From: 2-01-FULL-33-17 sp964474375
GTDB taxonomy: Bacteria; Patescibacteriota; Minisyncoccia; Phycocordibacterales; UBA9973
Reading direction: 5' to 3'
NCBI GenBank assembly: GCA_964474375.1
Contig: CAYYSG010000004.1
Span: 1 to 37,988 of the forward strand
DNA: 37,988 bases
Positions within the stretch are counted from its first letter, which is position 1, and the number at the start of each line of letters is the position of its first letter. Positions 23,904 to 31,604 of this stretch are shown here, in pieces. Position numbers and translations under genes: made by a program. The notes under the pieces are model-generated. The model saw only the letters and a program-made list of their open reading frames with translations. It was not told the DNA's origin and did not search any database.

Positions 23904-24069
23904 GTCCCACAGACCATTTTCGTGGCGTCACGAATATGGCGTGTGGCGGTGTGGGGCGGCGTGGGATGGAAAAATCATTTGGCGCACGCGCGCCGTATGA
24001 TGGAAGTCGAGAAGGGTTCATCCTCTATCCTCCGTCAGTGCGTGGCGCGGGTCCATTCTCTCACTCTCC
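23904..24069 (+). other. Convergent intergenic region with hairpins
   Basis: Between the end of the rightward late genes and the first leftward gene I see no convincing gene. Two stem-loops are present: TTCGTG/CACGAA (23,919-23,934) and GGCGC/GCGCC (23,981-23,994). Neither has a strong T tract, but the place is right for stopping convergent transcripts. Short open frames here lack ribosome sites and family resemblance. Confidence 0.4.
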
Positions 24070-24333
24070 TTACGTATGAGGGGCTAGCAAATTTTCTGCG
24101 CCCGGAAGTGGTAGCCAACCTTCAAGCCACTCATCAGGAAAACCGCCCATCCCGACTGGCGCGGCGAAGTTCCAATTCATGTCATAGCCATCGTCGCACA
24201 GTTTATTGCGCCCGACGAAAATGATTCCGTTCCATTGCTTAACGTCGGGCCTGCCGGGCACTTCGATATCATCTTTGAACTTGAGCAAAACCGCGTGGCC
24301 GTTCTTTTGATCTTTCGTGATTGGTCTCCACAT
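24070..24333 (-). CDS. DUF551-like small phage protein
   Basis: The 87-residue product starts MWRPITKDQKNGHAVLLKFK and ends with FAAPVGMGGFPDEWLEGWLP LP, the pattern of phage proteins that begin W-x-P-I-x-x-A-P-K-D-G and close with a P-x-x-W motif. ATG 24,333 has GGGGAG 9 bases upstream. Function unknown. It is the last gene on the leftward strand, beyond the putative attP, so it may be transcribed separately from int. Confidence 0.65.
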   Translation of the reverse strand: MWRPITKDQKNGHAVLLKFKDDIEVPGRPDVKQWNGIIFVGRNKLCDDGYDMNWNFAAPVGMGGFPDEWLEGWLPLPGAENLLAPHT

Positions 24334-24460
24334 CACACCCCACTCCCCACAGGAGACGCGCCGAAAAGTGGGCAACAACCCCACGCAACCCATTGATCTT
24401 TGGTGCGCCCGTTCGCTTGCCCACCATATGCCAAGCCGTTGAAATATAACACCTGGGGCG

Positions 24461-24478
24461 CTCCGGCCCTGGGCACCA
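24461..24478 (+). other. attP: Putative attP core resembling a tRNA 3' end
   Basis: CTCCGGCCCTGGGCACCA closely resembles the 3' end of alphaproteobacterial tRNA-Phe genes, whose T-arm, acceptor stem and encoded CCA end ...TCCGCCCCTGGGCACCA as I remember it. No tRNA body precedes it. It lies 16 bases from the integrase stop and is followed by TACCTTTTTT. Tyrosine integrases commonly use tRNA 3' ends, so this is the best candidate attachment core. The tRNA identity is from memory and inference. Confidence 0.6.
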
Positions 24479-24493
24479 TACCTTTTTTCGCTC

Positions 24494-25684
24494 TCATGTT
24501 TTCAATGCCTTAGAGGGTGAATCTTTCCCACTTTCCGCCATGTCGGATTCAGGTGGGCAACTTTCGTCCGCGTTTTGTTCTGGAATGACCTTGTGCATGG
24601 CACCTGCGGCCAGCTTTTTCTTGTTCGCTGTCCGGGTGTATCGCTCGGGCTCTTTTAGGGTTGTCCATCCGCCCATGGCTTGCAGTTCGAGGGTGGTTGC
24701 CCCTTGCTCCCCAGCTATCGTAGCGGCGGCCTTTCTCATGCCGTGGGCCGAACAATGGTCTAGCCCAGCGGCGCGGCATTGCTTCTTGAACCAGTTGCCG
24801 AAGCCGTTGGCTGTGAAGGGTTTGCCGCTCTGCGTAATGAGGTAGGCGAGGTGTCCTGACTTCGTGGCGTCGATAGAGGCGCGTAGGGGCGGTAGAATTG
24901 GTATCTCCCGGTCCTTGATGATCCGGTCACGGCCCTTCGTCTCTCTAAACCTCAAGCTTCCATTGCTCTCCATCTGCGGGCCAAGCTTTACAAGATCGGA
25001 ACGACGGACCATCGTGAAAAGCAGGAGGTCAAGCGCAAGCCTCGCTCTCGTTCCAATGGGATGGGCTTTCCAATACTGGTGAATCTCTGAAATCGTCCAC
25101 GCGTGCCAGCCCTCGGGATTGCCTTGCAGGTACTTCACGGCCTTTGATGGGTCGGTGTCGGCCATTTTAACGGTGTCGTCTGTGGCCCATTTAAACACCT
25201 GCCGGAGAGCCTTTACCCTTGCGTTTGCGGCCTCCGGAAGTTCGGCCTTCACATCACGAATTTGTCGAACGTGGCGCGGCTCCATCATGGCGTAGGGCAA
25301 CGATCCGGTCGGCACGTCGCTGAAAATTGTTTCCTCGCAAATGCCCTCAAGTATAGCACGCCGGACCATCTTTGTCCGCGCGCTCAGTCTGCGAAATTCG
25401 GCGCTTTCAAAGTAGCGAGTGAAAAGATAGCGAAGCGATCCCGGCTCATGCGTTGTCTTGATTGTCGGCCGATTTACCTTTGGGGCTTTCGGTGAAACCC
25501 CATTCAGCGCGGCGCGGTATTGTTCAAGGAAGGCCTCAGATCCATCGGGGGAGAGCGTGAGCCTGATCTTGCGCGCATCCTTGCGCTTCACATACCAGCG
25601 TTGATTGCCATGCCGGTCAAAGTCGGCGTAGAGATAGCGCAACTCCACAACCCCCTGTCCGCTCGGCAATCTGATGCGTTTCAC
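24494..25684 (-). CDS. int: Tyrosine-type integrase
   Basis: The 396-residue protein has an N-terminal arm-binding part, a SAM-like core-binding domain (about residues 80-180) and a C-terminal catalytic domain. Catalytic residues are visible: Arg at 227/228 (FTMVRRSDLVKL), Lys near 250, His314 and Arg317 (CSAHGMRKAAATIA), Trp340 (MGGWTT) and nucleophile Tyr349 (EPERYTRTANKK). It catalyses site-specific integration and excision. It overlaps the excisionase-like gene by ATGA and lies at the end of the leftward operon, next to the putative attP. Confidence 0.95.
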   Translation of the reverse strand: MKRIRLPSGQGVVELRYLYADFDRHGNQRWYVKRKDARKIRLTLSPDGSEAFLEQYRAALNGVSPKAPKVNRPTIKTTHEPGSLRYLFTRYFESAEFRRLSARTKMVRRAILEGICEETIFSDVPTGSLPYAMMEPRHVRQIRDVKAELPEAANARVKALRQVFKWATDDTVKMADTDPSKAVKYLQGNPEGWHAWTISEIHQYWKAHPIGTRARLALDLLLFTMVRRSDLVKLGPQMESNGSLRFRETKGRDRIIKDREIPILPPLRASIDATKSGHLAYLITQSGKPFTANGFGNWFKKQCRAAGLDHCSAHGMRKAAATIAGEQGATTLELQAMGGWTTLKEPERYTRTANKKKLAAGAMHKVIPEQNADESCPPESDMAESGKDSPSKALKT

Positions 25685-25947
25685 ACGGCCCTCAGCGATT
25701 TAGTGTCCCACGGATTACCGGGCGGCATAGCCTTCGATTCCGGCTCCCTATGAGGCAACGCCTTGAAAGCCATTGTCAACTCGTCTCGGTCCCACACGAT
25801 TTTGGTGTTCATCTGGCGGGGTTGCGGCATCCTACCATCGGCAACCATTTGATCGAAAAGGCGTTCGGAGGCGTTCACGTAAGCTGCGGCCTGGGGGCGC
25901 TCTAAGCCTAAGCGTTCGTCAAGGCGGTATCCGTCAAGACTTGGCAT
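25681..25947 (-). CDS. Excisionase-like winged-helix protein
   Basis: The 88-residue product has the MerR/AlpA-like pattern AAAYVNASERLFDQMVADGRMP QPRQMNTKIVWDRDELTMAF, that is, a helix-turn-helix, a wing and a W-D-R-x-E-L end. Such proteins coded beside int act as recombination directionality factors or bend DNA at att sites. ATG 25,947 overlaps the upstream TGA; GTG 25,950 is less likely. It overlaps int by 4 bases. Confidence 0.75.
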   Translation of the reverse strand: MPSLDGYRLDERLGLERPQAAAYVNASERLFDQMVADGRMPQPRQMNTKIVWDRDELTMAFKALPHREPESKAMPPGNPWDTKSLRAV

Positions 25948-26324
25948 CACGTCTCTCCCTCCCCCTCAGCCCCGGCGCGGATAGAGGTTGCAACCCTCGC
26001 AGCAGCCAAACTCCTGTTGGCGTATGCAATGCTATCCTCAAAGTTGCGGTCGGCGGCTGCCCGCGCGGAGTGAAGATCAAACGTCTTGGAATGAAGGTCG
26101 GCAATCTTAGCGGCTCGGTCACACGCCTCCCGCCACTGTGAGAGGATTGCGGCACGCGCCATTTTTCGATACCGCTCCTTGGTTTCATCGTCGATGTTCT
26201 GAGGACCCTTACCAAAGTCCCATTCGGTGCAATGCACGTCGCCTTTGAGCGAGTCAAAGATTGCGCGGGCGACCGTCTCGACCCTCGCTGCGTCATGTGC
26301 CTTCACGGCTGCGTCGGTGGTCAT
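25947..26324 (-). CDS. Conserved small phage protein
   Basis: The 125-residue helical protein contains ARVETVARAIFDSLKGD, TEWDFG and ETKERYRKMARAAILSQW, a pattern frequent in alphaproteobacterial phages and prophages. A second Ala/Arg-rich helical part follows. No enzymatic motif is visible. Start and stop overlap neighbours by 4 and 1 bases. Confidence 0.65.
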   Translation of the reverse strand: MTTDAAVKAHDAARVETVARAIFDSLKGDVHCTEWDFGKGPQNIDDETKERYRKMARAAILSQWREACDRAAKIADLHSKTFDLHSARAAADRNFEDSIAYANRSLAAARVATSIRAGAEGEGET

Positions 26325-26497
26325 GGCTCTAACTCCATGGGAACAACCTCAATGGTCTTTGAAGGCGTCGTCTGATCGACAAGTTCCTTGAGCCTCTCGG
26401 CCGCGCGCTGCGTCTTGAATGCAGCTAACAGAGTCTGGCGTCCCCGGTCGCTGCCGTCGCTGTAGTAGCCGAGAACAACCCATACCCAGTCGGTCAT
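26321..26497 (-). CDS. Small hypothetical protein (58 aa)
   Basis: ATG 26,497 has AGGAG 5 bases upstream. The product MTDWVWVVLGYYSDGSDRGR and onward (AAFKTQRAAERLKELVDQTT) is a compact beta-alpha-beta type protein. Similar short W-V-V-x-G-x-Y proteins are common in phages, without a known role. Both ends overlap neighbours. Confidence 0.6.
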   Translation of the reverse strand: MTDWVWVVLGYYSDGSDRGRQTLLAAFKTQRAAERLKELVDQTTPSKTIEVVPMELEP

Positions 26498-26673
26498 GGC
26501 TGCTCCTGCGGGGTGGTGGGGCGGCACCAGTCGCAAGCGCGCGTACAGGCGTCGCATCCTTCATCGGGGTACATGCACGCAAATTCCTGGAAGCACGACG
26601 ACACAAAACCTTCGCCACCACAGTTCGCGCACTCGCTATCATCGTAGTCGTCAAATTCATCTTGGAGGCTCAC
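26494..26673 (-). CDS. Cysteine-rich zinc-ribbon-like protein (59 aa)
   Basis: The frame starts at GTG 26,673 after a perfect AGGAGG site and reads MSLQDEFDDYDDSECANCGG, then EGFVSSCFQEFACMYPDEGC and DACTRACDWC. Eight cysteines in CxxC-type pairs suggest two zinc sites. Small early phage proteins with this DnaJ-like cysteine layout are known, without function. It overlaps the upstream stop (GTGA) and the downstream start. Confidence 0.7.
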   Translation of the reverse strand: MSLQDEFDDYDDSECANCGGEGFVSSCFQEFACMYPDEGCDACTRACDWCRPTTPQEQP

Positions 26674-27071
26674 TTCCCGCCCTCCTTCTCTGCTACAGCC
26701 TCAGATGGATAAATAAATATCATTAGGATTGGGTCGCCGTTTTCGTCCTCTCTTTCTGTCAGGGCGTTCACGGTGCCTATTTTTGAAAGCACCTTGTTGG
26801 CTTCGGCCTCATTGCATTCAATCGCGGCCCGAACGCACCTTTCCCAAATGTCGGCACCCGTCAGGTATCCCTTACCTTCTAGAAAAATCGTCGCGTTGTT
26901 GCTCACGAAAGACGTGGACTCGGCTTCTTCTTTGGCGTCGGCAAGGTATCCAGCCGTATTGCACTTGGGGCACGGATAGGAGCGATCGTTAGGGTCGTAC
27001 CCATCGCTATCGGCGTCCCAAAGGTATCCGTCGCCGCGACATTCCCATGTGCCGTTTTGAAAGTCGCACAT
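26670..27071 (-). CDS. Hypothetical protein with N-terminal zinc-finger-like motif
   Basis: The 133-residue protein has C2, C11 (WECRGDGYLWDADSDG) and CPKC at about residues 34-37, resembling half a DnaJ-type zinc module. A helical and beta region follows (ADIWERCVRAAIECNEAEAN; DPILMIFIYPSEAV). It is coupled to the cysteine-rich gene that follows. Function unknown. Confidence 0.6.
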   Translation of the reverse strand: MCDFQNGTWECRGDGYLWDADSDGYDPNDRSYPCPKCNTAGYLADAKEEAESTSFVSNNATIFLEGKGYLTGADIWERCVRAAIECNEAEANKVLSKIGTVNALTEREDENGDPILMIFIYPSEAVAEKEGGK

Positions 27072-27440
27072 CTATGCGGCGCTCCCTGCTACAGCCTTGA
27101 GCGTGGCTGCGCTGAGGGCGGCGGCGGGGTTTTCGTGTTCCCCTTGGTGGCGTTTTTGGCCGATATAACTACCGTCATCTTTTGGGAGTATCACGCTTGC
27201 AAAAGGGCCAAGCTCCATAGAACCCACTACCCATAATGCGCCTTCAGGCAACATGTCCACGGCGTCTTGGAGGTTGTCGAGTGGGGCATTCATAGCAAGC
27301 ACGTAAGACCCGTCAGGTAGTTCCCAGTACGATTTACCTTCTCGCCGCATATAGCCATGCGCCAGCAGCACCTCGTCATTCAGTTCCCGCGTGATCGGGC
27401 CGCGCTCGATACGGGAGATTAGGTCGGGGAGGGAGGTCAT
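27072..27440 (-). CDS. Conserved phage protein (LisH-like start, HENPAAALSAA end)
   Basis: The 122-residue product fits a very common phage family. It begins DLISRIERGPITRELNDEVLL and has YVLAMNAPLDNLQDAVDMLP and HENPAAALSAATLKAVAG. I know no function for it. ATG 27,440 has AAAAGG upstream. It follows the 22-residue frame at 27,453 with a 12-base gap. Confidence 0.68.
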   Translation of the reverse strand: MTSLPDLISRIERGPITRELNDEVLLAHGYMRREGKSYWELPDGSYVLAMNAPLDNLQDAVDMLPEGALWVVGSMELGPFASVILPKDDGSYIGQKRHQGEHENPAAALSAATLKAVAGSAA

Positions 27441-27452
27441 GTTGCTACCTTT

Positions 27453-27521
27453 TCAGCGATTAGCCGATGCGCTGTGCTTGATCGCCCACACCCGGAACGT
27501 CTTGGGCTGCTTCTTTTTCAT
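27453..27521 (-). CDS. Tiny coupled ORF (22 aa)
   Basis: ATG 27,521 overlaps the upstream TGA and codes MKKKQPKTFRVWAIKHSAS plus three residues. It is basic. Coupling is the only support; it may be a remnant. Confidence 0.35.
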   Translation of the reverse strand: MKKKQPKTFRVWAIKHSASANR

Positions 27522-27748
27522 TGGTCCGACTCCACGATTTTCACGCGCAAGCACCGATACCCCTCCCTCTCCAGACCCTTCCATGTGGGCGCGTATGGAG
27601 GGCTGCGGTAAAGTGCTTGGCAATCGCGCACAAAATCGTAGATGCACTGGCGCTTGGTCCACCGCGACGTGTACTCAGCCCAATCTCCGTCAGGGGGAAG
27701 AATCATCCACCGCGTCCTACTTGTGCTGTTTTCTTTCTTTTGTTTCAT
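27518..27748 (-). CDS. Small hypothetical protein (76 aa)
   Basis: The product contains RWMILPPDGDWAEYTSRWTK and QCIYDFVRDCQALYRSPPYA, then YRCLRVKIVESDQ. It is rich in Trp, Tyr and Arg and likely a folded single domain. It starts at ATG 27,748, overlapping the upstream stop. I recognise no family. Confidence 0.6.
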   Translation of the reverse strand: MKQKKENSTSRTRWMILPPDGDWAEYTSRWTKRQCIYDFVRDCQALYRSPPYAPTWKGLEREGYRCLRVKIVESDQ

Positions 27749-28104
27749 CGTCCTGACTCCCTAAAAGGTGCGAGGGCTGCGGTGTGGGCTTCGACGGCGC
27801 GGCCAAGATGTTCGAATAATACCTTGTCTTCCGACTGCGGCCTGTTCTCCAGCACTCGGCGGTTTAGCGCCGTTCTCATCCGCTCCACTTCAAGCGCAGC
27901 CTCAACGGCGGTGAGCAGGGCTAGGGCCACCTTCTTGTCGAACAACAGCATGAATTGCGCGTCCGCATCCGTGGCGACCATCGCTTGAAAGCCGCCGCTT
28001 TGCGTTACCTCTGCGTAGTCTTGGTTATCTAAGCGAACGCGCGGATCGTCGCACGCCTTCTCCGCAACTTCCCTCAACGCTTTCAGGTCCACCCGCTCAG
28101 ACAT
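27745..28104 (-). CDS. Hypothetical protein (119 aa)
   Basis: ATG 28,104 has GGAG 8 bases upstream. The product starts MSERVDLKALREVAEKACDD and has a helical C-terminal half (LLTAVEAALEVERMRTALNR; LFEHLGRAVEAHTAALAPF). Small phage proteins with L-x-x-L-R-x-V-A-E-x-A starts are frequent and uncharacterised. Confidence 0.6.
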   Translation of the reverse strand: MSERVDLKALREVAEKACDDPRVRLDNQDYAEVTQSGGFQAMVATDADAQFMLLFDKKVALALLTAVEAALEVERMRTALNRRVLENRPQSEDKVLFEHLGRAVEAHTAALAPFRESGR

Positions 28105-28177
28105 TGCCGGACTCCTGCGCCTTAACTCTCGTGGGGGCTTCTGTCTCAAGGCGGTGGATTAACGCAGCATGGGTCAT
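28097..28177 (-). CDS. Tiny coupled ORF (26 aa)
   Basis: ATG 28,177 overlaps the TGA of the regulator gene and codes MTHAALIHRLETEAPTRVKA and six more residues. Its stop overlaps the next gene by 8 bases. The LIHRLE start resembles the conserved family seen at 27,072, so it may be a cut-down relative. Confidence 0.35.
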   Translation of the reverse strand: MTHAALIHRLETEAPTRVKAQESGNV

Positions 28178-28443
28178 GGGACGCGCTCCTCGATCAAATA
28201 TCCAGCCTTGGTAGCGGCCTCGAAATGCAGCCGGTTACGAATGGGCCGTTGCAACCGCTTGCTCTTTTCTAAGGCCACGACAATCTTCTCGATTGTCTCG
28301 GGCGCGATGTTCTTTCCGCCCCTCATAATTTCAGAGATAAACGCTACGGATATCCCGCTCTGCTCCGCTAGATCGGTTTGATGCCAGCCCCGGTCTAGCA
28401 AAAGCTGGTCTAGGTAGCGGCCAATTTCTCCGCGCTGTTTCAT
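28174..28443 (-). CDS. XRE-family transcriptional regulator
   Basis: The 89-residue protein has a lambda-repressor-like HTH at about residues 8-60: YLDQLLLDRGWHQTDLAEQS, GISVAFISEIMRGGKNIAPE, TIEKIVVALE. ATG 28,443 has GGAG 5 bases upstream and overlaps the upstream stop. It lies inside the leftward operon, away from the main immunity region. It may tune late expression of int/xis or act as an antitoxin-like regulator; no toxin partner is seen. Confidence 0.8.
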   Translation of the reverse strand: MKQRGEIGRYLDQLLLDRGWHQTDLAEQSGISVAFISEIMRGGKNIAPETIEKIVVALEKSKRLQRPIRNRLHFEAATKAGYLIEERVP

Positions 28444-28850
28444 CACGTCTCCTGCTTCATTTTAGCCATGCGATACCGCTGGCCGTGTGGGGATATGGTC
28501 CAAAGCGAATCCCCCGTCTCGCTGAAGGACACGCCGTATTCGTCCTCAACGCTGCTTTCGCTGCGGGCCCATGAATCGAGTAGGCTGTGACCGGCCCGGC
28601 AGATCGGGGAGACGTTGTTATCTCCTCCACCAGCGCCGCGCGTGGGGCTGTGGTGAGGGTCCAGGCGTCCGCAACAGACGTGCGGCTTCCCGGTGATGTT
28701 GGAAACCTTGCCAGCAAGAATGCAGCGCCAATCGCCGCCAATCACCCAATTCACATGCGGGCGGCAGCGGATGGCCTTCTGCCTCCGGGGCTTTGTGCGC
28801 GGGCGAATCTTCTTGGTCTGCGCTTTGTACTGGCGAAGGGGGAGGCTCAT
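28443..28850 (-). CDS. HNH-like endonuclease (DUF968-type)
   Basis: The 135-residue product has a basic N-terminus (KKIRPRTKPRRQKAIRCRPH) and the motif HVCCGRLDPHHSPTRGAGGG then DNNVSPICRAGHSLLDSW. This gives Cys/His metal ligands and the central D-P-H-H of HNH-type phage nucleases. Such proteins sit in recombination blocks and may process junctions or DNA ends. It follows the RecA-like ATPase gene by 3 bases. Confidence 0.75.
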   Translation of the reverse strand: MSLPLRQYKAQTKKIRPRTKPRRQKAIRCRPHVNWVIGGDWRCILAGKVSNITGKPHVCCGRLDPHHSPTRGAGGGDNNVSPICRAGHSLLDSWARSESSVEDEYGVSFSETGDSLWTISPHGQRYRMAKMKQET

Positions 28851-28853
28851 GAG

Positions 28854-29831
28854 TTATGCCGCCGCCGTGCTGAATCTGTCCGCGAACGGATCGTCTCCGG
28901 GCCCTTCCTCAACGTCGTCGTGGACGGCTTCCTCGTCTGCCTTGGCGGCGATGCCCTTAAATTCTTCCAGGTGCGGCTGAAGTATTTTCTTCTGAGCCTT
29001 ATTCAGTGAACCCCAATGCTGTTCCAGGCGTGCCATGCCAAGCGTTGCAACGTCGCGGGCTGTGCGCTTTAGCTTTTCGGAGTCTTGATCGAACGTCGCC
29101 CCGCCGTTGACCCAATCCGCAATTGTTGCGCCCGTTTCCTCCGACAAATATTCTCCCGGTTTGATCGCCCCCCAAATCTCATCCGGGGCCTTTACTGCCG
29201 GCACGTCCGGCGAGCAGCGAAAGCGGTCCGTTTCCTTGTGCAGGGGCCGATGATCGGGCCCGAGCAGAACGGATACGGTCATTTCGTAGATGAAATGCTT
29301 TTCGCAGATTGGCGCGAGACCTAGGCTTTCAATCTCAGCATCTTTGCCGCGCCCCTTTTGGCGCACGGCCTCTTTGGCCCGCAGGCAGAAGATGACGTGA
29401 AACGGAGCCCGCAACAGCCCGTTAAGCATTCGCTTGTATGCGGTCTTAGGAGCATTCCACTTTTGAAGGCCGGTGGAACTGTTGGCCCCGGCAATATCCA
29501 GAACGCCGCCCTCTCCCTCCCAAACGTGGCTCATGCTGTCCACGATGATGCAGCCATATTGCCCCGCATCCTCGAACGACTTGAACGCCTGGGTGTAGCG
29601 CGAGGGGCCAAACGGCGGCTGAAGGTCAAGATGATCCCACCCGCCCGCGACGTTCGCGTAAAACTCGGCGCGGCGGTTTTCGGTGTCGATCATGCCAATC
29701 TTGCCCTTGGGGCCCACCAGCCCCCGCGCGATCCGCAGGGCGCTCATGGTCTTGCCGGAACCGGACGGGCCCCAAAGCCCAATCAGCGCCGGGGTGGCCT
29801 TGCGTTCGGCCTTTACGATTGAAAATGTCAT
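28854..29831 (-). CDS. RecA-like AAA ATPase (AAA_24/Sak4-like), recombination module
   Basis: ATG 29,831 has AGGAG 8 bases upstream. The 325-residue protein has Walker A GPSGSGKT (21-28), a GMIDTENRR segment and Walker B YGCIIVDSMSHV with Asp98. This is the single-domain RecA/RAD51-like core of phage ATPases often paired with RecB/Cas4-type nucleases. It probably helps strand annealing or exchange. The C-terminal third is charged and acidic at the end. It lies 11 bases after the exonuclease gene. Confidence 0.82.
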   Translation of the reverse strand: MTFSIVKAERKATPALIGLWGPSGSGKTMSALRIARGLVGPKGKIGMIDTENRRAEFYANVAGGWDHLDLQPPFGPSRYTQAFKSFEDAGQYGCIIVDSMSHVWEGEGGVLDIAGANSSTGLQKWNAPKTAYKRMLNGLLRAPFHVIFCLRAKEAVRQKGRGKDAEIESLGLAPICEKHFIYEMTVSVLLGPDHRPLHKETDRFRCSPDVPAVKAPDEIWGAIKPGEYLSEETGATIADWVNGGATFDQDSEKLKRTARDVATLGMARLEQHWGSLNKAQKKILQPHLEEFKGIAAKADEEAVHDDVEEGPGDDPFADRFSTAAA

Positions 29832-29842
29832 TTGTGCGTCTC

Positions 29843-30976
29843 CTATTCGAAGGCCCAGGCCCCAAATTCTTCGTCTTGGAACGGGCGCATTGGTTCGGGG
29901 GAAAGCCATGGCACGCTTGGGTCGGGCCCGTAGTGTTCAATACATTCGCGGTAGATGCGCAGGGCCTCGCGGTAACAGTCCCAACCGTGTGTCCAGAGCA
30001 GGTTCTCCGTAGCGCCGCTGGTAGCGCCGCGAACGTGGCGGGCGAACTTACGAAGGCGCACCTCTGGGACCGCGCCCTGCTGAATGAACACCCAAACCAG
30101 TTGATGCTCTGGCTGCTCGGCGAAGGCTTTGAGCCAGTCAGCCGGCACTGGTCCGTGCACGTTGCCTTCGGCCACGAACTGCTTGGCGCGCTCGATCGCT
30201 TCAATTTGTATGCGGGCCTGCATGTGGTATTTGCGGCCGGTGACGGCGCGCGCAACGGCCTTTGAAATCGGCAATTCCTGCTGATTCGAGAACGTCTTCA
30301 ATTCCACGTTCGATTTGATCTTCAAATAGTCGACGCGGCATTTCATCCGCACGCCGGTTGCCGGGTCGGTCCACAGAACGGAAACCTCCGCGTGTCCGCC
30401 ACGGAAGGCGTTCTGCGCCTCGGGGTGCATATGGATGGTGCGCGCCGGGATTTCGATCTGGCGCCACTGTTCGTCGGTCAAAAGGTCCTTGCCAGCGTTC
30501 TCTGCGTAAAAGGCCTTCATGCGTTCCGGCCAAAGCTTCGCCTCCGGATTGGCTTCGAGAATGCGGGCGCACATTTCAGCGATGGTGCCGCTTTTCTTCA
30601 AGCCAAGGTCGCCGCACATTTCCCGCAGCCGCTCGCCGCCTTCGGCGTATTCCCCGTCGTTCTCCGGTTTCACCGCGAACAGGGTCTTGAACACCGCCTC
30701 GCCTTCAAGGATCCGAGCATGGAAAGCGCGACCAATCATGCGGGCCTTGGTATCGACGTCCTCGCGTGTCGGGTCGACGCAGTGTGACCAAAAGGTCAAT
30801 GGGGAAACGAGAATGTGCTTGCAGCCGTGAAACGAGAGGCGGCGCTCGGCCAAGTATTCCTCGAATGGCAGGCCAAAGTACAAGCCATCCTGAATGCCGT
30901 CGTGCGGTAACGGCTCAGAATGGGGCGCTTGGCTATCGTAGGCTGCGCGGATTTGAGAGGGCGTAATCTTGTTCAT
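29843..30976 (-). CDS. PD-(D/E)XK exonuclease (RecE/Cas4-like, DUF3799)
   Basis: The 377-residue product carries the RecB-nuclease motifs: IGRAFHARIL (His87), Glu197 (HAEVSVLW), Asp216 (CRVDYLK), Glu225-x-Lys227 (VELKTFS) and the helix YHMQARIQIEA. It should resect double-stranded DNA ends to give 3' single strands for the ATPase coded next. ATG 30,976 overlaps the stop of a tiny membrane peptide. Confidence 0.85.
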   Translation of the reverse strand: MNKITPSQIRAAYDSQAPHSEPLPHDGIQDGLYFGLPFEEYLAERRLSFHGCKHILVSPLTFWSHCVDPTREDVDTKARMIGRAFHARILEGEAVFKTLFAVKPENDGEYAEGGERLREMCGDLGLKKSGTIAEMCARILEANPEAKLWPERMKAFYAENAGKDLLTDEQWRQIEIPARTIHMHPEAQNAFRGGHAEVSVLWTDPATGVRMKCRVDYLKIKSNVELKTFSNQQELPISKAVARAVTGRKYHMQARIQIEAIERAKQFVAEGNVHGPVPADWLKAFAEQPEHQLVWVFIQQGAVPEVRLRKFARHVRGATSGATENLLWTHGWDCYREALRIYRECIEHYGPDPSVPWLSPEPMRPFQDEEFGAWAFE

Positions 30977-31065
30977 TTCATCACCGCGTCCAGCACCACC
31001 GACCCCGCAAAGAGCGTTGCCATGAGGGATGCGAATACGAGGGCTTCGAAGGCTGTGCGGATCAT
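30973..31065 (-). CDS. Tiny membrane peptide (30 aa)
   Basis: ATG 31,065 has a strong GGGAGG site 8 bases upstream. It codes MIRTAFEALVFASLMATLFA and ten more residues, a single hydrophobic helix. Start site and TGA-ATG coupling with the exonuclease gene make it likely translated. Confidence 0.6.
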   Translation of the reverse strand: MIRTAFEALVFASLMATLFAGSVVLDAVMK

Positions 31066-31068
31066 GGC

Positions 31069-31599
31069 TCACGCCTCCCCGTCTATGCGGGCTATGAGGG
31101 CGCGTAATTTAGCGGCCCTTTCCTCAACCTCGGGCCACGGTCCACCTTCGTCGTTGTGACCAACCCATCCCATGCAATCGGGATTGTTGCCCGTCAGCCA
31201 CTCAAGGTCTGTGAGACACCGTTGCAGCGCCTCCAGCATGGCCGGGGCTTCTGCTCTGATGCGTTCAAACCGGCTTCGTAATGGGTTTAACTGCGGAGGT
31301 TTCTGCCCAATCCATTGCCAAATTTCGTCAGATAGAGCTTCTGGATGGGGCATGTTGTCTGCAACTGCGTAAAGCCTGAAGGCGTTCCAGACCGTTGCCA
31401 TTGCGTCCGCCTGTGCTTCAGGGAAAAGCGCAGGCTGCCCGACGAAAGGCCATCCGCTGTTCGTTCCAACCCATCCCGCGTTTGTCAAACTCAGGGCCGC
31501 AAAACCATCGGGGATTTCATTGCGGTCATCGTGCGTAAGAACCTTCATAAACCTCCCCTTACCGTCGCTGTATGGGGGTGCAGGTGTGTGCTTGCTCAT
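31069..31599 (-). CDS. Hypothetical protein (176 aa)
   Basis: ATG 31,599 has GGAG 8 bases upstream. The N-terminal part (MSKHTPAPPYSDGKGRFMKV; DRNEIPDGFAALSLTNAGWV) and PEAQADAMATVWNAFR resemble early phage proteins that begin with HTPAPW-type motifs. The C-terminal half is helical (RAEAPAMLEALQRCLTDLEW; EERAAKLRALIARIDGE), another recurrent phage signature. Function unknown. Confidence 0.65.
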   Translation of the reverse strand: MSKHTPAPPYSDGKGRFMKVLTHDDRNEIPDGFAALSLTNAGWVGTNSGWPFVGQPALFPEAQADAMATVWNAFRLYAVADNMPHPEALSDEIWQWIGQKPPQLNPLRSRFERIRAEAPAMLEALQRCLTDLEWLTGNNPDCMGWVGHNDEGGPWPEVEERAAKLRALIARIDGEA

Positions 31600-31604
31600 C
31601 TGAT

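Noticed and set aside
23870..24224. Short plus-strand frames of 69 and 100 codons after the spanin genes
   Set aside because: They overlap the better-supported minus-strand gene, have unusual composition and lack ribosome sites.
24400..24480. Possible complete tRNA gene
   Set aside because: Only the acceptor-like 3' end is recognisable; there are no T-loop, anticodon or D-arm sequences upstream.
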